64,000 bases of DNA from Inia geoffrensis (Eukaryota > Chordata > Mammalia > Artiodactyla > Iniidae). Below are positions 25,911-37,482 of this stretch, piece after piece. The translations under genes and the position numbers were made by a program. The notes below the pieces were generated by a model. That model searched no databases. It was not told the origin of the DNA and saw nothing but the letters and a program-made list of their open reading frames with translations. The first letter of the stretch is position 1. Every line of letters starts with the position of its first letter. The DNA lies in NCBI GenBank assembly GCA_036417435.1, contig CM070910.1, positions 70,278,784 through 70,342,783 of the forward strand. The letters run 5' to 3'.

Positions 25911-26090
25911 GCTTCCCTGGTGGCGCAGTGGTTGAAAGTCCACCTGCCGCTGTAGGGAACACGGGTTCGTGCCCTGGTCTGGGAAGATCCCACATGCCGC
26001 GGAGTGGCTGGGCCCGTGAGCCATGGCCGCTGAGCGTGCGCGTCCGGAGGCTGTGCTCCGCAACAGGAGAGGCCACAACAGTGAGAGGCC

Positions 26091-26092
<2 letters not shown>
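25911..26092 (+). repeat. CHR-type SINE ending in a TA microsatellite
   Basis: Sense SINE with head 'ggcttccctggtggcgcag' and B-box-like 'gggttcgtgccc'. It ends at 'agtgagaggccct', where normally a short 'gcgtaccgc' segment and poly-A follow. The tail is replaced by the TA repeat. I could not recognise a target duplication. Confidence 0.9.

Positions 26093-26167
<75 letters not shown>
26093..26167. repeat. (TA)n microsatellite, about 37 units
   Basis: About 75 bp of uninterrupted TA between the SINE and an L1 3' end. It generates the repetitive Tyr-Ile frames seen on both strands here. Length is likely unstable. Confidence 0.97.
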
Positions 26168-26172
<5 letters not shown>

Positions 26173-26243
26173 TATCACTGGGCCGTACACCTGAAACTAA
26201 TGCAACATTGTAAATCAACTATACTTCAATTTAAAAAAAAAGT
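26168..26243 (+). repeat. Short L1 3' end
   Basis: 'ctgtatcactgggccgtaca' then 'tgtaaatcaactatacttca' and poly-A is the 3' terminus of a cetartiodactyl L1 subfamily. Only about 75 bp were inserted or retained. Confidence 0.75.
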
Positions 26244-28310
26244 TTACCATCCACAAGTAGATCCAGTTGATTTTCAGTGGCACAGATCATTTAGATGTTC
26301 ACCCTTCTTGTCATCTGATTGCTGCTCCGTGTGCCTACAACCCTCTGCCCCCCAGAGCCGGAAGAAAGCCATCTCCCTCTTTCACAGGAGAGTCCTTCAG
26401 ACACTTGGAAATAAGCTCCAGGATTTTTTTTCCTCTGCCTCCTTTCTTCAATGGCATCTAATTCTCCAAGGTTAAATATTTACCATCCTGATCGTAAATC
26501 TCCTGCACACACTTCAGGTTATCATTACTGTCTGTTCAGCATAGAAGGAAGTGAGACTACACCCGTCTTTTTTCTGGACCCTTTGATTCTAATTCACACT
26601 AAAATTATATTAGTTTGGGGGGGCAGTCTTTTCACATGACTGATTATTTACACTGATTTTCTCAATTACAACCCTTATTGATAAGTGATACTAGTCATAT
26701 CTTTCCTACAACTATAGAAACAGTTGGCGTTTTTAACTCAAATGTTAGCCTTTCAGTTATATCTATTAAATACGTATTTCATATTAGAACGAGAACATCA
26801 TTATTTTGAATACTGAGTCTGTCATCTGATGTGTCCTCTATTCCCCAGCTTTGTGACATCTTCAGATTGGTTCCATGTACCCTCTGTATCTTCATCCAAA
26901 TCACTGATGAAATGTTGAATGGAGCAAAACCACAGGTAGATTTCTAAACCATTAACCAGCTATTTCGCATTCTCTCCCATCCTTCAGCCCATTAGGGATC
27001 TACTTAGGTTTATTGCTGATATTTTCCACATGCATTTATGGGTCTACTTACAACCTTGCCCTGTGCTCTGGGAGGCTAACCTGTTTGGACAGGTTCCCTG
27101 GCCTCTGGCAGTTGGGTGTTTTGGCCAGTAAGTGGCACCAACTGAAGTTCAGAGGGGAAGAGTGAGGGGAAGGCATTTAATCCCTGACTCTCTCTCTGTC
27201 AGGTCCTATGGTTTGGGCCTGTTTCTCTATTAAACAGTGCATACAGGAGCCCTCTCTGCATTCTGGAAACCTCTCCTTTCCCTGGCCCCTTCAGGCTGTG
27301 GGTGGTAACAATTCTCCACTGTTTCCAACCCCTAGGTACTGTTACCAACCCGTAGATACTGCACCATCCCATGTTGGTTTTCCTAAAACATGCCCTATCT
27401 TTGCAAATAATCCCTTTATTAAATGCTCTTCAATTAACCTGTTTGAATGTTCCATTCCTACTGGGATCCTGACTGTTCACTACCAACTATGATATCATTC
27501 ATCCCACAGTTCTTGATATTTTTAATATTATAAAGAAAATACCATGAAATATTTTGAGAGGGAAACATCAAGATAGACATGACTTAAAGATTCCCTTTAT
27601 TTACTATTCTATTGACTTATCTATAAGGAATTAGAGCTAATCTGTCATCGTGGTTTTTGTTACTTATGCAGCCTTCGCAGTCACCTCCCCTCTACAAGAG
27701 TGAGTTTGGTTTTTTTCTTGAAATTTTTTTTTTTGATTGACAGGAAGTTCATCACTATATGATCTGAAATACTTAGTTTCTTGCCCTTTTTGAAAATCAG
27801 GTTATTTGCCTAATGCTAGAAAATCCCTGAGAATAAATATGTTTAAGTAATATCCCTAGATTTACTTCAACACAGAAATAAAAATTTGCCCTGTAGTGAC
27901 CAAGAAGAGTAAAAAATAATGAGAAAGCTAGATGTTTTAAATAGGATTTTTTCTCGCTTGCAATGTCTTCTTTTTCTGATTATAGTATCATATACGTGCA
28001 TCACAGAAAACTGATAAGGCACAAAGCAATATAAAATGAAGTAAAAGTCCATCACATTTTTACAATTTGGAGATAATATGTATTTCTTTTATTTTCATTT
28101 GCATTTTGTATAATTGGAATCATTCTATTTACACAGTTTTACCTTACTCTTTGGAAAAGTCATATTATATGTTAATAGTAACATGGAAAAGCCTTTGATG
28201 ATCTTTGACTTGGGGAGACCCAGTTGTTACAATCTCCATGCCATAACTCAGTAGGCACAGCATCTACTTGGTGACAGCAAACCCAAATCGTGGTCTTCTG
28301 AAAGAAATAA
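26244..28310. other. No gene; possible unnamed old repeats
   Basis: Mostly unique-looking. At about 27220-27490, 'aataatccctttattaaatg' and 'actgggatcctgactgttca' resemble the end of an ancient LTR-like repeat, family not determined. The 94-aa frame at 27208-27492 sits in that text. Confidence 0.35.
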
Positions 28311-28319
28311 AACTCTCTA

Positions 28320-28475
28320 GAGCAGTCCTTCTCAATCTGCAATGTGTACACGGTACATCTGGGATCCTGTTAAAGTGCAAATTCTGATTCAGTAGGTCTG
28401 GGGTGGGGCCTGAGAGTGCATGTCTAACAGGCTCTTAGCGATGTCAGTGGTGCTTATCTGGGGATCACACTCTGA
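28320..28475 (+). repeat. MER5-like hAT DNA transposon relic
   Basis: 'ctgattcagtaggtctgggg' and 'tggggcctgagagtgcatgt' followed by 'tctggggatcacactctgag' match the non-autonomous hAT-Charlie element MER5A in sense orientation. The ends are diverged. Confidence 0.8.
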
Positions 28476-28544
28476 GAAATAAGAATTATTACTTGGGTAG
28501 TAGTGAAATTCATGAGCACGTTAAAGTTTCTGAAGCATGGATCT

Positions 28545-28665
28545 AGAACAATGGTTCTCAACACTGTCTTGAAAAATAACACCCAGAGATCCCTGTTTTG
28601 TAAAAACTTACCTAGTAATTCTGACATGCAGTGAAGGTTAACGACTACTTCTCTAGACCTAAATA
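28545..28665. repeat. Possible second MER5-like relic
   Basis: It starts 'aacaatggttctcaacactg', the usual terminal motif of MER5-type elements, but the interior is too diverged to be sure. Confidence 0.45.
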
Positions 28666-29697
28666 CAGAGCATGATGGCAAATGTAACAATTACAAATAA
28701 TTCACATAGCCTTGGTTTCTAATCTCAATTAGAAAGAAAAAAAACAGCAACCACCACAAAAAGCAAAACAAAACAAAATCCTGACCATCGTGTAGGAAGG
28801 TTGGTGCCACAGCTGAGAAACCACAAATCAAGATTTTGATTTGGAGCACACAGGGATTTGAACTAAATGGAGCCACCTGAGCCCAAAATTGGTTTGGAGA
28901 TCTCATCAGCATGATTTACCCTGTATGATTCCAAGGCTTCAGTTTAAGTTCTTCAGTAATTAGCTTAGACAAATTTTAGAAGTGACACATATCCCAGCTT
29001 GGATTGCCTGGGTATTCAGTCACAACAGAGACCCAGAGGCCATGAGTGAGAAAAATATCTGTGCACACTATCTTTTGAGGCACAGGAATTGAGAAAGTAA
29101 TCACCAATCTTTCTTAGCATGAGCTCTGTTACTTCAGAGCAGGACAGATCAGTTTGCATTTAGTTTTGGCTGGAAGACCATAAACAATCAAAGGCTGGAA
29201 AGTGTCGCTGCTTACGGAGCCCTCGCTTTACAATACCATCAACGACTTTCATTATGTCCTTTCTTCCACCGTCTGGACAGGACAATAAATTGGATGGGAG
29301 CTGCTGCTGCCTGTATTTCATAGGACAACAGAAAATACAGTGGAGCCTGTGAAAGTGCAATTTTCTTTGTTATGACAACGAGTGGCACAAAGCCCATGAA
29401 GAGGCAGTTTGGTGACCTTGCCCAGATCTCTGGGGCTACTTGCACTGCCTCTTGTGCAGGATGCCTTCACGCTACGGGGAAGGCACAAGAAAGGCGTGCG
29501 GAGGAACTCTCTGCTGGGCTTCGCGTCCCTGTGTTACACACTCCACTGTGATCCAGCCCTGGGTCTACTGCCTGACTTGGGAATGTCAACATTTCTCAAT
29601 GGCCCTCGGGCTCCTTATCTGTAAAATGAGCTAATTAGACAAAGTTGTCTCTAGGACCCTTTTTGGATCTAGCATCATGTGAGTTCTAAAAATAAGG

Positions 29698-29718
29698 GTA
29701 ATGATAATAATAGCTAAC
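29698..29718 (+). repeat. MIR, left part, before solo LTR
   Basis: 'gtaatgataataatagctaa' is the usual 5' start of a MIR. It continues at 30277 as 'ctaacatttattgggtcctt' once the LTR is removed. Confidence 0.7.
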
Positions 29719-30276
29719 TGTATGGTCAGGCCCCATAAGAAAAGACGGCTGTTCTCTTGTTCTCTGCATGTACATCTCCTGCCCAACTCGGCCCTGCCTC
29801 TCCCTCATCTTATGCACGTGATTGCCTCCCCTTCCTAAGTTGAAAGTTTAATCAGAAACTACCTGTGCTGGATCCCCAGCTAACGATTGTTCTAGCCCTC
29901 AGCCCAGAAAGGCTCCAGCATGTTTGGTCATCAGCAGGAAAGGGCCCTCAAGATGGCTGCTAACCCAAAGAGCCATGGGGGGACACCCTCCAGCAGTCCC
30001 CCCCCTCCAGGAAGCCAAGGAGCCCTTCTCATGCCCCTATAACTGGTAGCCTCCTTCTCCCCTGGGTAGCAAAGAGCGCTGGATTGCTACCGTGTCCTGC
30101 ATGCCGTCAGCCGTCAGTGTACATGGTAGGGTGTCGCTCGGGGACCTTTGCTTCTGACTTGTAAGGTTCCCTGTCCAGTAAATCACTGATGTCTCCGTCA
30201 CTGACTCCCGACTCTTTCTTCGGTCTCATGACTGAGCAACTGCAAGGACTGCAGGACTGTGGGGCACGGCCCAACA
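29719..30276. mobile_element. Solo retroviral LTR with 5-bp TSD
   Basis: A 558-bp block that begins TG ('tgtatggtcaggcccc') and ends CA ('cacggcccaaca'). It is flanked by 'ctaac' at 29714-29718 and again at 30277-30281, which is exactly the arrangement of an integrated LTR left by LTR-LTR recombination. No coding region is attached. It interrupts a MIR whose two halves join cleanly without it. The LTR family is not identified, and it does not resemble the ERV LTR at 50972. TG...CA is symmetrical, so the ends alone do not give the strand. 'cagtaaatcactgatgtctc' near 30176 might be a polyadenylation region, which would favour plus. Confidence 0.85.
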
Positions 30277-30525
30277 CTAACATTTATTGGGTCCTTCCTA
30301 TGTGCCAGAAACTATTCTAAATACTTTATGGGTATGGACTCATTTAACTATTTTTTTTTTTTTTTAGTAGATACCTTTTTCTCTCAAATTTATAAGTGAG
30401 AAAACAGGTTCAGAGAGGGAAGATGACTTACTCAAAGTCACACAACGGATACATGGACGAGATAGGATTTTAACCCGATAACCCAACCTTAGAACTTGAG
30501 CTCATAACCACTGCACTCAATTTTC
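30277..30525 (+). repeat. MIR, right part
   Basis: 'acatttattgggtccttcct', 'atgtgccagaaactattcta', 'agtgagaaaacaggttcaga', 'aagtcacacaac' and 'aaccactgcact' follow the full MIR order in sense. Confidence 0.9.
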
Positions 30526-30689
30526 TCATGCTGATATTTACATTTACCCTTCTCTGAATATTTTATGAAACTAACCATAACTATTAGAGAGCAATAGCCA
30601 AACTGATCAAGGAAAGAGGCAGAATCTAGCAAGGTCACCAGTAAAGTTCCTCAGTGAAACTGTTCTTGTTTCCGTAGCTCCCTATCTGT

Positions 30690-31574
30690 CCAGTGTTTTC
30701 GCTCAGGTATTCCAGCTGCTGTCTGATTTCACCAAGATGCTTCTTTGACCTCCCCTCTCATTGTTTTCCTTTTCAATCAGCAGCCTTCTCTCTTCACTCG
30801 CCTTCCCATTATAAATCTCATGCTCCGTCACATCAACTGTTGTCTTACCAACTCCTTTGCTCCATTTTCTTTCCACTGACCCACTTAGGAAAAAAAAAAA
30901 AATCCTCAATGCATCCACGTGCCCAATTCTCTGAACCCACGCTAGGCTTCTAGAGAAAAATCACACAGCCTCCCAAATGGGCTTCACTTGAATATCACAA
31001 GCTCCTGCTTGACCGGAGCCTTTGGTGCTACAGGTCAAACTTCTACCTCTCCCTAATCAGCCTCTCCTCCATTCACTGCAGGGATGATTTCAGAGCTTCC
31101 TCATTTTTCAGGACTCCAATCCTGCCACCTCGCCCTTGCTCACAGCAAATTTTCTCTTCTCATTCTCAGGGAAAATAGAATCCATCAGGCGGTACCTCCC
31201 TCAGCTCTTGCAAATTTACCTGCACCCACACTCACCCCTTCTTCCTTCCCTCTCAAACAGCAGAAAACGAATCTCTTCTCCCAGCTCACATTAATCTTCT
31301 GCTGTGCCTTGAATTTTGCCTCCCTCTCTCTCAGGGGCTTGGATTTTTCAAGTACCCCATTTTCCCTTTAATCTCTCACTCTCTACTCTGGCTCCTTGTC
31401 ATTACAATTAAACAGGCTCAGGTGCCCGTTTAAAAAGAAATTTTCTCTCCACCCCTCCATCGACTGCCTTAGTCTTTCCTCTCATTTATAACCAACTTCT
31501 TGAAAGCATTATCCTCCCTTGCTGTCTCCACACTCTTTTTTCTGCTATTTCCTACTCACTACAAAATGGCTACT
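30690..31574 (+). repeat. Long L2, left part
   Basis: C- and T-rich sense L2 text, for example 'aaccaacttcttgaaagcat' near 31490 and 'gctgtctccacactcttt'. The element is split by an antisense L1 at 31592-32002 and ends near 33206. The frames at 30693-30953 and 31084-31371 are L2 text. Confidence 0.7.
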
Positions 31575-31591
31575 ATTCTCTTTTTACTCTT

Positions 31592-32002
31592 TCGAAATTT
31601 TGTTTATTGAGATACAGTTGATTTACAATATTATATTAGTTTCTGGTGTACAATGTAGTGATTTGATATTTTCATAGACTATACTCCATTAACGTTATTA
31701 TAAAATGATGGCTATATTTCCCTGTGCTATACAATATATCCTTGTTGCTTATCTATTTTAAACATAGTAGTTTGTACCTCTTAATCCTCCATCCCTATAT
31801 TTCCCCTTCCGCCTCCCCTCTCCCCACTGGTAACCACTAGTTTGTTCTCTATATCTTTGAGTCTCTTTCTGTTTTGTTATATTCATGTGTTTGTTTTATA
31901 TTTTAGATTCCACATATAAGTGATATCATATAGTACTTGTCTTTCTCTGCCTGACTTATTTCACTAAGCATAATACTCTTTAAGTCCATCCACGTTGTAG
32001 CC
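31592..32002 (-). mobile_element. L1 3'-end insertion inside L2
   Basis: Antisense cetartiodactyl L1 3' UTR: 'tgatttacaatattatatta', 'ttccctgtgctatacaatat' near 31720, ending 'catccacgttgtagc'. The near-identical flanks 'attctctttttactctt' (31575-31591) and 'attctcctttactctt' (32003-32018) are a target duplication of about 16-17 bp. Confidence 0.88.
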
Positions 32003-32018
32003 ATTCTCCTTTACTCTT

Positions 32019-33206
32019 ATTTGATTTCTGAGCAGCTGTGTGGACACTGGAGAGCACTCCTCCCTGAAATGTATCCCCCACCGCTGTGAGTGTCTATGTT
32101 ACCACCTGCTCATGGTTTTTGCCTTGCTTCCCTGGTCATTCTTTCTCCTTTTCAGCCATTTCTTTCTCTTTATCACTTAATTGTTAAATGTTATAACCAT
32201 GTTTCTTCAGAGTTTGGGTCCCCTCATACTCTTCCCGGCCCAGCCCATCTAATCCCACGGCTTCAAGTGTCATGTTTATGCTGATGATTCAAATATACAT
32301 ATTTGCAGCTCAGACTTTTCTCCTGAGCTTCCAATTCACACACTACTTGGGCATCTCCATATGGAGGCAACACACAGGCTACCAACCTGTCCAAAACTGG
32401 ACTAAATTCATTATCTCCCACCTGAAATCTACTGTTCCTTTGTGTTCCCTAGTGGTAATGCCACTGTCTTAGCAAGATACCTGGTGATCAACATCACCTC
32501 CTTTTTCTTAATCACTTACATCTAATCGATCACTATGTCCTACTGAAGCTATGTCTAGATTCACTCTCTCCACCGTCACTGCTATCTCCCTTTTCCAGGT
32601 CACCATGTTCACTACCTTGACAACTGAAACAGTCTCTTAACTTGTCTGCATGCTTCCCATCTTGACCTGCCATATATTCTCCACCTTGTGGCCAGTTACA
32701 TTTTTCTCAACACAGATCTAATTATTTCTCTCCTCCTTTTAATACCCTTTGATGTCTGCCCTTTACCTTAGAATAAAGTCATAAATACTTACCACGGCTG
32801 GCATGACCCCTGAGACCTGACCTGACCCACCTCTCCAGCTTTGTCTCTGGACATTCATCATATGTGGCAAGTGATGTGACGGCCGTACTGAACTCCTTTC
32901 AGCTTTTTGAAATTGCCTTGTTTACTATCACCCTCAGGTCTAAGTGATTATTATTACTTCTGCCTACAATATTTCCTATTTAACTTCTCACCTTTCAGGT
33001 CTCAATTTGGAAACCAGGTCTTCTAGAAAGCTTTCCTTAACTCCCTACAATATCCTAAAGTACTGAACTTTTCCACTGGAATAGAAAGTCCTTGAGGGCA
33101 GGCATTTTGCCTGTCTTGCTCCCCCACAGGATCCCAAAAACCTAGAACAGAATCTGGGATAGTAACTGTCCAACAAATGTTTGTTGAATGAATGGATGAA
33201 TGTCCC
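32019..33206 (+). repeat. Long L2, right part
   Basis: Sense L2 3' region: 'tgtccaaaactggactaaat' near 32389, 'aagtccttgagggcaggcat' near 33087, and the terminal 'aaatgtttgttgaatgaatg' near 33175. With the left part this is about 2.1 kb of L2, long for such an old element. Confidence 0.8.
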
Positions 33207-33224
33207 TTCTTTATAATAGCATTT

Positions 33225-33365
33225 ATCATGCTTTTTGATTACAGGAGGTTAAGTGAGGGCAAGGACCATAGGTATCTTAACAGTATCGTATCCCTAACAC
33301 CTAGCACTATTCCTGACATAAATTAGGCATTCAGTATATTTCTGCTGAATAAATGAATATATGAA
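33225..33365 (+). repeat. Second L2 3' end
   Basis: 'gtgagggcaaggaccatagg' through 'cctagcactattcctgacat' to 'ctgaataaatgaatatatga' repeats the L2 terminal layout just after the preceding copy. Confidence 0.7.
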
Positions 33366-34299
33366 TAACTTTTAGTTAATTTTAGAACCTTCAAAAAAGG
33401 CGTTAATAATTTTAAGCACAGTAGGACTACAATTGGTAATGACATTTTCATTCTTCACACTTGCTTCAAGTAGGACATGTTGTTTGTTAGGCTTGGTTTG
33501 TTCATGTCTGTGGACCATTAATAGTCAGAAAATACCCTTTGTTATGGCTGTACTTTCAGTATTACTGTGTAGTACTAAAGTGCCTAAAACAATTTTCTTT
33601 AGTCTCTCTACATAAGCCAATTTCACAAGTTAGTACCTTTATGTTTTTTTGGCTGATAAAGAAATTAAGCTCTTGTAATATCAAGGAACATTATTCAGTT
33701 TATCATTCTAAGTCAAACATTTCACATCATTCAGTTTTGAAATAATTCACATTAATATATTAATATAACCTAGAATTGGCTTTGGTGTATGGTTTCCGGA
33801 AACCAAGAACACAATGATCCCCCTGACTCAGCACTACTTGCTAAACTCCTTCTTGGAGGGGCAGGGATAAAGATCAAGTAGAGAAACATAAAAAATGTCA
33901 GAAAAACAAGACTCTGGCATCAGAGGCTCAACCAGTTTTCACTTTCCCTCTGCAGGTTCCCCCATCCCACATCCCATCATACATACACTTACTCCGTTCC
34001 TGAAGCAACTGTGGTTTTACTTCCTATGCATGTCTGTAGAGGCGTCACCTGGTGACACCTGCTCAGAACCCTCTCCACATTTTCTGATGTCATTCCTGCT
34101 GCAGAACCTCCCTATTGAGCACCGCATTATCTCAACGTCAACTCTCCTTGCCAGATGATGGCCCTGGGGAAGCTGATCAGGCTCTGGGTCTTATGGACCA
34201 TTTCTCCAGGTTGCCCGCAGCAGCATACTTGCAGGGGGGCGAGGGGGGTGCAGGGGAGAAGCTCAGGAACATTACTCCTGCCCACCAATCCTTTGATTG
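33366..34299. other. No gene recognised
   Basis: Unique-looking sequence. The frames at 33895-34158 and 34115-34346 show no domain that I recognise. Confidence 0.4.
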
Positions 34300-34309
34300 A
34301 CAGCCTTTT

Positions 34310-34623
34310 TTTGGAGGTAAATTGTGTTTTTATTTTTTTTAATTAAAAAAATTTTAAATTGTAGTTGATTTACAGTGTTGTGTCAGTCTCTGCTGTACAG
34401 CAAGGTGACTCAGTTATACATATACATATTTTTTTTTAAAAATTCTTTTCCATTATGGTTTATTCTGGGATACTGAATATAGTTCCCTGTGCTATACAGT
34501 AGGACCTTGTTATTTATCTGTTCCACAGGCAATAGTTTGCATCTACCAAACCCAAACTCCCATCCATTCTTCTCTCCCACCCCCTCCCCTTTAGCAACCA
34601 CAAATCTGTCCTCTATGTGACTC
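34310..34623 (-). mobile_element. L1 3'-end insertion, antisense
   Basis: 'tgtagttgatttacagtgtt', 'ctgtacagcaaggtgactca' and 'ttccctgtgctatacagtag' give an antisense L1 3' UTR. It is flanked by the 10-bp duplication 'acagcctttt' at 34300-34309 and 34624-34633. Confidence 0.88.
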
Positions 34624-34639
34624 ACAGCCTTTTGAGCTT

Positions 34640-36110
34640 GTGAGTTATCACGGCCCTGGCCTTAAGTGTGTGACTAGAAGAAAGCCCCCCTTGAAAGCCT
34701 GGATCATTTGGGGGAGCTCATGAAATCACTCAGGGTTGGGGGTAAAGGCATCTTCAGCTATCACCTGACCAATCCCTACATTCTCAGCTGACAGAATTGG
34801 AGGAGAGGCGATTTGCCCACCTTGCAGTGCCAGTGAGTGGCAGCGTCAGGCACAGGCCCTCTTATTCCTTCTGCTTCCCGGAGGCATTCATAGGTCTTTG
34901 GAGCAGTCCCTTCAGCTGCTGATTGGTCCAACGATGCCCTCTGCAGCGCTCACGGGTGGGTGCCATCTGCCTCTGTCCCTTTCATTTAATCCAGCATGGA
35001 TCATGCCGGAGGGCAGGCAGCAGGAGGGACACGTTCCCTCTCTTCCTACACAGGCCTATATTTAACCTAATGTGTTTGTCTGAGTGGTTAGATTCCATGG
35101 AGATGAGTGCCATAGAAATAAAGAGACCAAACAATGCAGGCGATGGCACAGGCATATAAGGGGGGTGGGGCGGAGGGAGACAGACAGAGAGACAGAGACA
35201 GACAGACAGGAAGAGTGAGAAATAGAAAGCTAGAGAACAAGAGGGCAAGTGCATGAGAGCCTCGAGGGTGAAGTGCCAGAGAGGACAGGCAGGGAGGCCG
35301 GCAGGGGTCTTGGAAACAGGGCTGCCTCCTGGGCTGCCCGCCTCCACCCCATTCATTCCTCCAGGGGAAATGACAATCTGCCTCACGGTAAGTTTGTAAT
35401 CCTCCAACAGTTCATCGCAGACGCGAGCGAGCTCACAGCAGAGATGGACGCAGAATACATTCCAAACTGCCACCAGCTGTGGCGTTACACAGGGGAATGA
35501 CGGCGAAGGAATTAAGATTTTATTTTCTAGTACAAAGTATCAGCACCTGAGCCAAAAGAACAAAGAAGTACACTTAACAGTTGAGATTATTTTATTCTCA
35601 GATGACTCAAGTTTCAAAATATAAATTAAAGTTTGTGTTTAGCACCCAGGTAGTCATGAGAGCACAGACGGTGTGCCTTTCAATTAACTACCATGGGAGC
35701 AGATAGCTATACCAGCACAATTTGCTTAGTTTACTGAAAATCCAGAAGCAAAGATCCAAAGATTCTTGTTGGGTTTTTCTTACAAAATTTGTCAGAAAGT
35801 AAAGATTTGGCCCTCCACATAGCCTTATTTTATAAAATCTGTATGAAATCAAATATGCCAATTGTTTTCTGGCTTCCTCATCCAAGATGAATCTTAATAG
35901 GAATGGGAGGAGGGGGAGGACAGAGAGAAGATATTTTAAACAGCAATAGAAGTCCAGTCCTGAACTCTGTACATTTGTAAATCTGTCTTAAGTAAAATGG
36001 CCCTCTAAATCAGTACAGTATATAAATGGCCAATAAAAATTTCACATATGTGACGGCTCAGCGCAACAAACCTAGTTATAATTCCGATTAAAATGCTATG
36101 CAATCCTAAT
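34640..36110. other. Unique sequence; possible conserved non-coding DNA
   Basis: No repeat family recognised. A purine-rich GACA/GAGA tract lies at about 35166-35215. The stretch at 35340-35520 keeps several CpGs and is the part least like decayed repeat DNA. Overlapping frames on both strands here (34982-35473 minus, 35249-35500 plus) look incidental: no domain, and neither strand is clearly favoured. Confidence 0.4.
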
Positions 36111-36115
36111 AATAA

Positions 36116-36423
36116 CAGGATCGGCCCTCCATATTTGTGGGTTCTGCATCCATGGATTAAGCCAACCAGAACAAAAATAGTTGAAAAAAATTCCAGAAAG
36201 TTCTAAAAAGCAAAACTTGAATTTGCTGGGGGTTGGCAACTATTTACATAGCATTTACATTGTATTACATGTTATAAGAGATGATTTAAAAGATAGAGGA
36301 GGATGTGCATAGATTACATGCAAATATTACCGCCATTTTATATAAAAGACTTGAGCATCTGTGGATTTTGGTATCTTAGGGGGTTCCTGGAACCAATCCA
36401 TCACAGATGCCAACAGATGACTG
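36116..36423 (+). repeat. Tigger-like DNA transposon relic
   Basis: 'cggccctccatatttgtggg' at the left and 'tgccaacagatgactgta' at the right form the inverted-repeat ends of a pogo/Tigger non-autonomous element. The interior 'gcaaaacttgaatttgctgg' and 'ggatgtgcatagattacatg' fit that family. TA dinucleotides lie at both edges. Confidence 0.85.
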
Positions 36424-36429
36424 TACCTA

Positions 36430-36655
36430 CAATTTTTAAAGTGTCTTCTATATGCAGGCATGCATTAAGTATTATAGACCATGATTTTGTTTGAGCCTCT
36501 CAATAAACCCTATTTTACTGACAAGGACTCAAGACTCAGGGAGGTTAAATAACTTGTACAAGTACACAGCACCAGGAAATAGTGCAGCTGGAATTTGAAT
36601 GCCAGCAGCCCGACTCCAGAACTCTTAACCATTACAACACACCCCTTAACCCCTG
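36430..36655 (+). repeat. MIR
   Basis: 'tttactgacaaggactcaag', 'gaggttaaataacttgtaca' and 'ctccagaactcttaaccatt' give a near-complete MIR core and 3' half in sense. Confidence 0.85.
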
Positions 36656-37380
36656 AAATATTCTACGCCCAGAAAAGGTGATACATAATTTGTTTAGCCC
36701 ATTAAAAGGATGCCGATCAGTTATATTGCCTGATAATTGCAAAATATGCAAGTTCCATTGTGCCAAAGAAAATAAATGTTTTTGAAATCTTAAAATTTAA
36801 CTGTGGAATAGGAGAGGGAAAGGCTGGGCAGATGGGAAACAACTATAGAAAGAAGTACAAGGAAGGCATTCTGTTGGGTCTTCGTCTTTTTAAGTCAATC
36901 CCACTCATTTTTTAGCACAGCTTTTTGATAAGGAAGTTTTCCACATCTCTTGTCTCCCTAGGAATAGTACAAGAGATCATGCACATCTGCATATTAAATA
37001 AATATATATACAGAAGTTCATTATGTCAGCCATTGTCTGTTGTCTAAACCAAAAGGCCAGGCATTATGACAACTGGGAGGGTGTTTGGACTGTTACAGGA
37101 TTAAAGTGTTCACATCTGAGGCCATCCCCTTCCCATGTACAATGAACACTGATTTTATGTCAACAGTACTTGAATAAGACCTGCCCCCTTATCACATCAG
37201 GAAATTCAATCACAAGTCATAAACAGCAGCTTGCCTTGGCTTTGCTTACCTATGATGAAATCTGCTATTTATAAGCCAAACAATCAGACTATTCGTTAGA
37301 TAGCACCTTGACACCTTTGTCAAAACACAACGATAAATAACTCAATATGGTTTCTTACACGTGGTTGGTAAAGAATAATT
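36656..37380. other. No gene recognised
   Basis: AT-rich unique-looking sequence between two MIR copies. No supported feature. Confidence 0.4.
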
Positions 37381-37389
37381 GTTGAATAA

Positions 37390-37442
37390 ATTATGATAGT
37401 AGCTACTGCTTATTGAATACCTACTATGTGCACTGTGCCATA
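37390..37442 (+). repeat. MIR, left half (outermost layer of nest)
   Basis: 'gtagctactgcttattgaat' and 'acctactatgtgcactgtgc' are the 5' half of a MIR. The 3' half resumes at 45622, about 8.2 kb away, because the whole nested block was inserted here. Confidence 0.85.
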
Positions 37443-37444
37443 TA

Positions 37445-37482
37445 TTCGGGTTCACCAAAAAGTTCATTCGGGTTTGTTCCAT
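37445..37482. repeat. Mariner-type palindromic element, left arm
   Basis: 'ttcgggttcaccaaaaagtt' then 'cattcgggtttgttcc' is one arm of a short palindromic Tc1/mariner-derived element. Its other arm lies at 45591-45619 and reads as the diverged reverse complement ('cccgaacgaaatttttggcc'). TA dinucleotides flank the outer ends (37443-37444 and 45620-45621), as expected for mariner integration. Confidence 0.82.

Noticed and set aside
25855..26475. Tyr-Ile repeat proteins on both strands
   Set aside because: Translation of the TA microsatellite joined to SINE and L1 text.
34982..35500. 163-codon minus and 83-codon plus open frames as exons
   Set aside because: The frames overlap on opposite strands, contain low-complexity purine tract translation and show no known domain. 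Kept only as possible conserved non-coding DNA.
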